Of a stretch of DNA of 39,898 bases, positions 34,097 to 39,898 are shown in pieces. Numbering within the stretch: the stretch's first letter is position 1; every line of letters starts with the position of its first letter. The DNA is from Candidatus Cloacimonadota bacterium (GTDB lineage Bacteria; Cloacimonadota; Cloacimonadia; Cloacimonadales; Cloacimonadaceae), in contig JAKQWO010000003.1 in assembly GCA_029561955.1 (NCBI GenBank), forward strand, positions 1-39,898, written 5' to 3'. Made by a program: the position numbers and the translations under genes. The notes beneath the pieces are model-generated. The model was given only the letters and a program-made list of their open reading frames with translations. It searched no databases and was not told where the DNA came from.

Positions 34097-34365
34097 GCCA
34101 GAATCACCGCCATAACTTCTTCCCGAGAGCAGTCTTCCCACTTCTTAGGATCGATTCCCTCTTCTTCCGGCATATAGACTTCTGATCCCGTGATCAGAGC
34201 GCAAACCTCAGCGATAGCCCCAGTTTTAAGCAGCGCACCAAACAGCTCCGGATAACCATAACCCTTGATCTGCGAGACATCCCCCGTCAGCATCCCCTCT
34301 ATACCCGCACCCTTAAACAGCGGATACAGCTTGCTCAAAGTCGTCACATCAGTATGTAGTTTCAT
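34009..34365 (-). CDS. tail assembly chaperone (G-like)
   Basis: 118 aa, small and acidic in the middle (PEEEGIDPKKWEDCSREEVMAVILAFF), with AAGGAG before ATG 34365. Its place between a tail gene and the tape measure, its size, and the W-x-D...EEV...AFF pattern fit phage tail assembly chaperones. A slippery T9 run lies in codons 90-93. It binds the tape measure during tail growth in known systems. Role assigned mainly by context. Confidence 0.65.
   Translation of the reverse strand: MKLHTDVTTLSKLYPLFKGAGIEGMLTGDVSQIKGYGYPELFGALLKTGAIAEVCALITGSEVYMPEEEGIDPKKWEDCSREEVMAVILAFFFSMIGLPDESQILMAALQKHQKETSS
34088..34096 (-). promoter_or_regulatory. -1 ribosomal frameshift site
   Basis: On the minus strand the G frame reads GCT TTT TTT TTC AGT. 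Slipping back one base on the T9 run moves the ribosome into GGC TTT TTT TTT CAG, the frame ending at 33875. T TTT TTT or T TTT TTC suits the X XXY YYZ rule. A run this long could also cause polymerase slippage. Confidence 0.6.
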
Positions 34366-34376
34366 TTTATATCTCC

Positions 34377-34868
34377 TTATTTCACTGTTTTCACCGCCAA
34401 AGGCTCCCCACCCTGCGTCTGTAGCCTCTCGCTCATCCGATCAGCGATCAAACTCAGAAAATCCTCGTTTACCAGGTTATGGTCGTAATATACTCCGCTG
34501 CTAACTGTGGCCGTAAACTCTTTCTCACCATGCAGATTATATGCACCAATACGGGCATGCACATAACCTTCCCGCATCTGCATCAGAGGGATGTCGTAAG
34601 TAAAATTTGGGTAATTAGACCACATCCTTACTAACCCCGCTTCTTTCCCGTCAATGTCGTATTGAGAATCACTATTAAACAGTATCTCCGCAACATAGGA
34701 TGTGCCGAGAGCGGTATTTGAAGAGGGTAGGGCTTCAACTCTTACCCTGTTTGCATAAAGCTCGACAACGACGCCATCCGGTTCTTTCGGAATTTCCATA
34801 ATACTGCTAACCAAATCCGGCAGCCCCAGATTACGGAAAGTCGAGCTCAGAATATCCAGACCAATCAC
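34377..34868 (-). CDS. 5'-truncated phage tail-like protein
   Basis: 163 aa, not recognised by sequence. It lies directly upstream of the chaperone gene, where the major tail protein gene usually is, and reads as a beta-rich protein (GVVVELYANRVRVEAL, YVAEILFNSDSQYDIDG, EFTATVSSGVYYD) with a helical end (FLSLIADRMSERLQTQ). Its apparent GTG start (34868-34866) is formed where the 17-bp palindrome of the 300-bp repeat ends, so the real 5' part has probably been lost. Unlikely to make a working tail protein. Confidence 0.55.
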   Translation of the reverse strand: MIGLDILSSTFRNLGLPDLVSSIMEIPKEPDGVVVELYANRVRVEALPSSNTALGTSYVAEILFNSDSQYDIDGKEAGLVRMWSNYPNFTYDIPLMQMREGYVHARIGAYNLHGEKEFTATVSSGVYYDHNLVNEDFLSLIADRMSERLQTQGGEPLAVKTVK

Positions 34869-35170
34869 CTACTAAATTAGTAGGAGTTCCTTTTCAGACT
34901 TCGCCGCCGGGAAAAGTGGGTGTTTCTGAAAAATTTGACCTCTGCACGGGAAACAGTAACAGGAAAACGCCTTTTTCGACTCCCTTCAAAGCCGCTGTTT
35001 ATGCGGCGTCCCTGCCCCGCTCCTGCTCCGCCCCTCCTCCATCGAGCAGGAACGGCATAGGATACCAAGAGGTTACACGTTTGGGCGGGGAAGGCGCACA
35101 GAAAGAGGTGAACCTTTTCAAAAAGGCAAATGTTTCGAAAATTTCTCGCTTTTTCGGGGATAATTTAGGG
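34868..35170 (+). repeat. 300-bp structured repeat, copy B
   Basis: Inverted partner of 7595-7891. It begins with CCTACTAAATTAGTAGG (34868-34884). The GCCGC/GCGGC and CCTGCTC/GAGCAGG stems, GGTTACACGTTTGGGCGGGG and GAGGTGAACCTTTTC are retained. The first 60 bp after the palindrome are the most diverged, the central part the least. A frame is open through it from 34916, but the differences from copy A do not look selected at the protein level. Confidence 0.75.
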
Positions 35171-35203
35171 TGGAAATGCGGGGATTTTCCATGGTTGGGG
35201 CTG

Positions 35204-35300
35204 CCTCGCCCTTACTTACCCGCAGGGCGATGCCACGGTGATACTCGGGATTTTCCCGGGAGGCACCGAGTAATCACCGGGCGGCTAAGTAAGGAAGAGG
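35204..35300. repeat. 97-bp imperfect inverted repeat
   Basis: Arms: CCTTACTTACCCGC (35209-35222) with GCGGCTAAGTAAGG (35281-35294), and CGGTGATACTCGG (35236-35248) with CCGAGTAATCACCG (35266-35279), joined by CGGGATTTTCCCG. The ends CCTCG.CC and GG.AGAGG also pair in part. As RNA it would be one long bulged hairpin. Confidence 0.6.
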
Positions 35301-35303
35301 TAG

Positions 35304-35491
35304 GGTCGGTCGCCGGACCGACCATGTATAGTCGCTCGCTGCGTGTACGGGCGCTCTCGTACGGGCGCTCGCCGAAGCGCCGGATGTACAAAGCCTCCCC
35401 GTATGGGCGCTCGCCAAAGCGCCGTTGTACTGAGGAAGCGAAAAGAAGAAAAGCTTGGTACCCGTACAGAAGCGGCGGTTCAGCGACCGCC
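35304..35491. repeat. cluster of four REP-like hairpins
   Basis: 35304-35323 (GGTCGGTC-GCCG-GACCGACC), 35364-35381 (GGCGCT-CGCCGA-AGCGCC), 35406-35423 (GGCGCT-CGCCAA-AGCGCC) and 35474-35491 (GGCGGT-TCAGCG-ACCGCC), most flanked by GTACGGG or GTACA. Stems change while pairing is kept. Relatives are at 2578, 2844 and 13858. Confidence 0.7.
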
Positions 35492-35498
35492 CGTACAC

Positions 35499-35533
35499 AA
35501 AAAATGAGCCAGCTCCGGGGTAAAAGCTGGCTC
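35499..35533 (-). terminator. intrinsic terminator of the 861-aa gene
   Basis: On the minus strand GAGCCAGC / GCTGGCTC (35533-35526 and 35513-35506) with a 12-nt loop, then A and six T (35504-35499). It begins 20 bp after the stop at 35553. Confidence 0.8.
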
Positions 35534-35552
35534 TGTTATGAGGAGGAGAGAG

Positions 35553-38138
35553 TTACATTTTAACCATTCTTTTCGCAAAGTGTCTGCCATCACGCAGGTT
35601 CAGCTTCAGCAGGTAGATGCCGCTGCCGCAGATTTGTCCTTTTTGGTCTTTGCCGTTCCAGAAAAGCTCTGCGCCTTCATCTTTGGCAAAGTCCTGAGTG
35701 TAAACCTTCTGGCCACGCAGGTTGTAGACGCAGAAAGAGCCGCTTTGCCCATGCGGATCATCCAGCTTGATATTGACCACACCGGATGAGAAAGGATTGG
35801 GATAGACGCTCAGGGTGGTGGGAGGCATGATGGGGTCGTCAGTTGAGACTTCCCTAACCCAGATTAGCGGACTTGCATCGCTTTCATTGGTTCCGTCACT
35901 TGCCCTCACGCGATATTGAGCATTATGCACCGGATTTGAGATTGAGATAAAGGGCGTAAAACTGTCCGTGCTGGCTACCAGATCATCGAACGCATAGATG
36001 TTGTAGTGCGTCCACTCGTGCTGTAGATCGTTGACCGGTGGTATCCAGTAAAGATCCAGAATCTGTTCATCATGGTATTTGTCGAAGTCGTAGCAAAGGC
36101 CGTTTGGGCGTGAGTAGTCGTACCATTGGCAATTTTGCGTCACCTCAATGCCAGTCTGCAGGGGAAAGTCAAATGCGGCTCCGGGGCAGCTTTGCACACC
36201 GTAGAGGTAGCCATCTTCGTTGTAGAAATAGGTAACAGCCGAGTGAGATCCACGATCGGTCAGGCTGATAAATTCGCCGGTCTCGCTGTCTACTTGGACG
36301 AAAAAGATGCCTGAGAAAATGTAATCTGCCATTTCATCTTCCAGCATCTTGTAGCTGATATTGCTGGTTCTAATGGTTCCGGCGTCGTCTATGATCTCTT
36401 TGCGTTGCCAGGTGTCACCGAACTGGATATTGAAGATCTTGGCATAGGTGGAGTTTTCGGGGAAGGTGAACTCCAGATCGCCATCCTCGTGATGGCGCGT
36501 ATGGGCGTGGATGTAGCGGTAGTCTCCCTCATCATAAAACCAGTTGGTGTAATCCGGGGCAAATACAAAGAATTGGTGCTGGACGGGATAGATATCGCGT
36601 CCGCCCTCTTGGATGGGTTCGCCGACGGTATATTTGTGCCAGGCGTCTTGGCTGTTACTGAAACGAATGCCGAGAGAATGCTGGATGCCCGGTTCGTAAG
36701 TGTAAATCTCGAACTGGTTTCCAGCAGCAGACCACACGGGCCAATCCAGGCCTGCCAAATACGCATTTGCCACCACGTAAAAACTTTCATTGACATCAAT
36801 GGCAAAACTGAAGTCCGTGTTAAACTCCACGGGGAAACTGTGATAAATCTCTCCGGATGCGACTCCCACGACCATCAGGGTGCAGTTTTCCAGGGCATCT
36901 GAATCGTAATGGGTTACCCTGCCGCTGATGCTTGTGTCTGAGGGTGGGTTGGCCAGCCAGGGATCGAAGTCTACCAAAGGCAGGGCGGGGTCATCCAATT
37001 GGTCGGTGATGCCGATGCCTATCACAGCCGGATCGTTGGTGCCCCAGTAGTTGTTTTCTGCTTTGATCACGATGGTGGGATCGGTGTAGGAAAAGCAGTA
37101 GATGCTATGTGGGACGCCGTTTGCGTCGATGTTGTCGTAGATCAGGTTGCCTCCGCCCGCCCATTCGTGATCGGAGGAGAGGTCTCCCAACACGGGGATG
37201 GTGTTTTCGCCGATGTACAATCCGCAGTAGTTGCCGTAGATTTCATTATCCTCAAAATAGGGCAGCGTGGTGGCTCCGCCTAACATCACGCCTGCACCGT
37301 CATCGGCTGCGCCGGGGCCGGTGTTGTTGCGGATGATGTTTCCTTCAAAGTATCCGGAAGCATACAAAAAGTAGATGCCGGTGACGTTGTGTTCGATTAG
37401 GTTGTGGTGAATATAAGGTGCGATGGATGTGCCACTGCCGGTGAGGTCCCAAGCGATGATGCCTTGTTTGACGTTGTGGTGGATGTGGTTATAGCTGATT
37501 TCGGGGCTGTTGGAACCGCCAGCGGATTGGTTGGTAAGCTGAATGGCACCCCAGTAGCGGTTGCTGGTGGCGTTGTAGCGAACCTCGTTGTGGTGAACGT
37601 GAGAGTTGGATTGTTGGTGGATGAGGATGCCGTTTTCTTCGCTGTATTCCACGAGATTGTGGTGCGCTTCCATAAAGGGAGGGTCTGGATTTCCCATCCC
37701 ATAAAAACGGATGCCCTTCTCATTCTTGTAAAAACGGCTGTGCGAGATGGTGACTGGTGAATTGTTGCAGTTGACTCCTATCTCAGCCTTTTCCACATAG
37801 ATGTAGGCAAAAGTGCTGGGCAAGGTGGCATCTTGGACGCGGATACCCCTCCAGGTAGCGGTGGAATCGGCCATGCCACTCTCAAAACGGATGCTGTCTG
37901 CAGGTGTGCCTACAGCGGTGATGGTGCCCTTGACGTTGAGGCGGTAATTGCCCATGGCGACGACTGTGACGCCGGGCTCTATCTGCAAGGAGGCGCCTAC
38001 GGGAACCTCGACGTTGCCGACGATGTTGTAGGGGCTGTTGGCCAAAGTCCAGACGCCTGACTGCTGGCCGCTGACGTCGGTGGCAAAAAGAGCGATTGAA
38101 AACAGTGACAGGGTTAGGATTAGAAAGAGTTTTCTCAT
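35553..38138 (-). CDS. secreted parallel beta-helix protein with FlgD-like tail
   Basis: 861 aa from ATG 38138, preceded by GAGGAATTC; this start gives the signal peptide (MRKLFLIL, cleaved near residue 19). Residues ~25-370 have the Asn-rich repeats of a right-handed beta-helix: VPVGASLQIEPGVTVVA, SHVHHNEVRYNA, PEISYNHIHHNVKQGIIAW, YIHHNLIEHNVTGIYF, YFEGNIIRNN, ENNYWGTNDP. Such folds bind or cleave polysaccharides, but I see no catalytic set. A regulatory-like Ig domain (SGRVTHYDSDALENCTLMV), a ~240-aa beta-rich region, an FN3-like segment and the tail PNPFSSGVVNI...WNGKDQKG...SGIYLLKL follow. Tandem paralogue of the gene at 38225. Confidence 0.85.
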   Translation of the reverse strand: MRKLFLILTLSLFSIALFATDVSGQQSGVWTLANSPYNIVGNVEVPVGASLQIEPGVTVVAMGNYRLNVKGTITAVGTPADSIRFESGMADSTATWRGIRVQDATLPSTFAYIYVEKAEIGVNCNNSPVTISHSRFYKNEKGIRFYGMGNPDPPFMEAHHNLVEYSEENGILIHQQSNSHVHHNEVRYNATSNRYWGAIQLTNQSAGGSNSPEISYNHIHHNVKQGIIAWDLTGSGTSIAPYIHHNLIEHNVTGIYFLYASGYFEGNIIRNNTGPGAADDGAGVMLGGATTLPYFEDNEIYGNYCGLYIGENTIPVLGDLSSDHEWAGGGNLIYDNIDANGVPHSIYCFSYTDPTIVIKAENNYWGTNDPAVIGIGITDQLDDPALPLVDFDPWLANPPSDTSISGRVTHYDSDALENCTLMVVGVASGEIYHSFPVEFNTDFSFAIDVNESFYVVANAYLAGLDWPVWSAAGNQFEIYTYEPGIQHSLGIRFSNSQDAWHKYTVGEPIQEGGRDIYPVQHQFFVFAPDYTNWFYDEGDYRYIHAHTRHHEDGDLEFTFPENSTYAKIFNIQFGDTWQRKEIIDDAGTIRTSNISYKMLEDEMADYIFSGIFFVQVDSETGEFISLTDRGSHSAVTYFYNEDGYLYGVQSCPGAAFDFPLQTGIEVTQNCQWYDYSRPNGLCYDFDKYHDEQILDLYWIPPVNDLQHEWTHYNIYAFDDLVASTDSFTPFISISNPVHNAQYRVRASDGTNESDASPLIWVREVSTDDPIMPPTTLSVYPNPFSSGVVNIKLDDPHGQSGSFCVYNLRGQKVYTQDFAKDEGAELFWNGKDQKGQICGSGIYLLKLNLRDGRHFAKRMVKM

Positions 38139-38177
38139 GAATTCCTCGGATGTGTTTGGTTTATATTGAAGGGGAAG

Positions 38178-38207
38178 AGAGCCGGCTCTTGGCAAAAAAG
38201 CCGGCTC
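38178..38207 (-). terminator. probable terminator/attenuator hairpin between the beta-helix genes
   Basis: GAGCCGGC / GCCGGCTC (38207-38200 and 38186-38179) with a T6 stretch inside the 13-nt loop, starting 18 bp past the stop at 38225. A short alternative dyad (AGAGCCGGCTCT, 38178-38189) competes with it. Few T follow the outer stem, so some read-through into the 861-aa gene is likely. Confidence 0.5.
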
Positions 38208-38224
38208 AAATCCCTCAGGTTTAT

Positions 38225-39898
38225 TTACATTTTTACCATTCTTTTTGTAAAGCCTCTACCATCGCGCAGGTTCACCTTCAGCAGGTAGATGCCGCTGCTA
38301 CAGTTGCGGCCTTTTTGGTCTTTGCCGTTCCAGAAAAGCTCTGCGCCTGCGTCTTTGGCAAACTTCTCGGTATAGACCTTTTGACCACGCAGGTTGTAGA
38401 TGCTGAAGGAGCCGCTTTGCTTTAGCGGATCATCCAGCTTGATGTTGATCTGGCCACCTGAGAAAGGATTGGGATAGACGCTCAAGGTGGTGGGAGGCAT
38501 GATGGGATCGTCGTTTGAGACAGGTGGAACAAGTAATCCATCACCATGGGGACTTTCATTGGTTCCGTCACTTGCTCTCACTGTGTAGTATGCTCCTTGG
38601 ACTACAGGGTCTGCAAGCGAGATAAAGGGTGTAAAACCATCGGTGCTGGCTATCAGAACGTCACCTGCATAGATGTTGTAGTGTGTCCACTGGTGCGTAT
38701 GATCATCATGAGGAGGTATCCAATAGATGTTTAGAGTGTGCTCATCAAGGTAACTGTTTGGCTCGTAGCAAATTCTGCTTGGGGTTGGCATATAGTTCCA
38801 ATAGCCATAACTCATCGCCTGGGTACCTGTTTGCAAGGTGAAGTTTTGGAATCCCATATCGTAGTATTGCATCTCGTTGCAATAGCCATCTGCGTCATAG
38901 AGGAAGTGTTGTCCCGCTTCATACAAGCTGAGATACTTACCGGTTTCGGTGTCCACTTGCACTATTAGATCTACGAGCACTTTATCTACGATAATGCCAT
39001 CCTCCAACAACAGGTAGCTGACGTTGCTCGTTCTGGTGGTTCCCTGATCGTCTATAAATTCAAGCTGTGTCCAAGTGTCATTGGGGTTCAAGTTGTGGGT
39101 CTTGTAGTAGACGGCGTTTTCTGCAAGGACATAATCAGTGTTGCCATCCTCGTGATAGCGAGTGTGGGCATGGATGTAGCGGTAGTCTCCTTCGTCATAA
39201 AGCCAATTGATGTAATCCCAATGAAATACAAAGAATTGGTGATAGACGGGGTAGATACTGCGTCCGTCAACTTGGATGGGATCGCCGACGGTGTATTTGT
39301 GCCAATCATTCTTCATGACGTGGAAGGCAAAGCTGTCGATTTGATGCTCAACGCCGGGCTCAAAGATGGAAGGCTCGTCCAGAGTTCCGGCGGCAGCCCA
39401 TCTGAGCCAACCTTGGCCTGTTACTTCAGCACTTGCCACCACGTAAAAGTCTTCATCAACGTCGAGAGTAAAGTTGAAAGCGGTGCCTATCTCTACGGGA
39501 AAGCTGTGTAAAGCCAATCCGGACGTGGCACCTACGACTTGCAGGGTGCAGTTTTCCAAAGTATAACTGGAAGGATTGGTGAGGGTGCCGCTGATGGCGG
39601 TGCTATTCGGCGGGCTATCTATCCAGGGATCGTAGTCCACCAAAGGCAGGGAGGGGTCGTCCAAATGGTCGTTGATGCCGATGTTGATCTGGGCGGGATC
39701 GTTGGTGCCCCAATAGTTGTTTTCCGCTTTGATCACGATGCTGGCATCGGTGTAGGAAAAGCAGTAGACGCTGTGGAGGACGTTGTTTCCGTCGATGTTG
39801 TTGTAGATTTGGTTACCACCGTCTGACCAGAGGTGGTTGGAAACGAGGTCACCGAGAACGGGTTTGGCGTTGTTGCCCAGGTAAAAGCCGGTGAAATT
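38225..39898 (-). CDS. secreted beta-helix protein paralogue (5' end outside the window)
   Basis: The frame is open from the window edge (39898) to the stop at 38225, 557 codons; the GTG at 39736 is internal, not the start, because 54 in-frame codons before it match the paralogue (GNNAKPVLGDLVSNHLWSDGG). What is seen covers the end of the beta-helix (AENNYWGTNDPAQINIGI), the Ig-like SGTLTNPSSYTLENCTLQVVG, the beta-rich middle (WHKYTVGDPIQVDGRSIYPVYHQFFVF, read in parts), and the tail PNPFSGGQINIKLD...WNGKDQKG...SGIYLLKV. Close paralogue of the 861-aa gene over its whole visible length. Exported, probably surface-held; ligand unknown. Confidence 0.85.
   Translation of the reverse strand, partial: NFTGFYLGNNAKPVLGDLVSNHLWSDGGNQIYNNIDGNNVLHSVYCFSYTDASIVIKAENNYWGTNDPAQINIGINDHLDDPSLPLVDYDPWIDSPPNSTAISGTLTNPSSYTLENCTLQVVGATSGLALHSFPVEIGTAFNFTLDVDEDFYVVASAEVTGQGWLRWAAAGTLDEPSIFEPGVEHQIDSFAFHVMKNDWHKYTVGDPIQVDGRSIYPVYHQFFVFHWDYINWLYDEGDYRYIHAHTRYHEDGNTDYVLAENAVYYKTHNLNPNDTWTQLEFIDDQGTTRTSNVSYLLLEDGIIVDKVLVDLIVQVDTETGKYLSLYEAGQHFLYDADGYCNEMQYYDMGFQNFTLQTGTQAMSYGYWNYMPTPSRICYEPNSYLDEHTLNIYWIPPHDDHTHQWTHYNIYAGDVLIASTDGFTPFISLADPVVQGAYYTVRASDGTNESPHGDGLLVPPVSNDDPIMPPTTLSVYPNPFSGGQINIKLDDPLKQSGSFSIYNLRGQKVYTEKFAKDAGAELFWNGKDQKGRNCSSGIYLLKVNLRDGRGFTKRMVKM

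Noticed and set aside
34916-35563. 215-codon plus-strand open frame
   Set aside because: It runs through the 300-bp repeat, the long hairpin and the REP-like cluster; its end crosses the 861-aa gene stop. The peptide simply translates repeats.

Overview
The window reads as chromosome of a Gram-negative, anaerobic-type bacterium, most like Candidatus Cloacimonadota (Cloacimonetes) or a relative in the Bacteroidetes/Chlorobi sphere. The case rests on five traits seen together: large secreted proteins ending in a FlgD/type-A-sorting-like Ig domain (PNPF...GxxVxxL...W.G.D..G...SGVY), a C10-type cysteine protease, a fused LpxC-FabZ, a split P-protein of the glycine cleavage system (gcvPA/gcvPB) and a DUF5683-like membrane protein. 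The assignment is inference; no rRNA or tRNA gene is visible.

Layout. 1-2.8 kb: end of an unrecognised frame, a good promoter and a 747-aa secreted protein. 3-13 kb is accessory: four paralogous minus-strand lipoproteins with an FGE-sulfatase/SUMF1-type domain plus a fifth decayed copy, a C10 protease with the secretion tail, a Fic-domain protein, and many intergenic repeats (110-bp tandem repeats, 41-bp tandem repeats, heptamer runs, REP-like hairpins, and a 300-bp structured repeat). 13.9-30.5 kb is a dense minus-strand run of thirteen genes with gaps from 0 to 40 bp or short overlaps: gcvPA, gcvPB, ompH-like, lpxD, lpxC-fabZ, lpxA, a WecA/MraY-type transferase, an RNase Z-like metallo-hydrolase, a TPR lipoprotein, a DUF5683-like protein, a small lipoprotein, uvrD/pcrA and mfd. 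It links glycine cleavage, lipid A synthesis and envelope functions with two DNA-repair translocases. 30.7-34.9 kb is a tail-module remnant of a prophage: tape measure, a tail-assembly-chaperone pair with a -1 frameshift site, and a tail-like gene cut at its 5' end by the second copy of the 300-bp repeat. 34.9-35.5 kb is repeats and hairpins. 35.5 kb to the end holds two tandem paralogous secreted beta-helix proteins, the second running off the window.

How parts fit together. Lipid A genes, OmpH/Skp and the polyprenyl-phosphate sugar transferase serve the outer membrane; the accessory genes supply exported or surface proteins. The FGE-like genes share a duplicated promoter, a leader hairpin and a hairpin around the ribosome-binding site, so the family has probably expanded as gene-plus-leader cassettes. 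The most unusual signals are the inverted 300-bp structured repeats (7595-7891 and 34868-35170), the covarying leader hairpins, the REP-like hairpins with a constant loop and compensated stems, and the frameshift site of the phage remnant.
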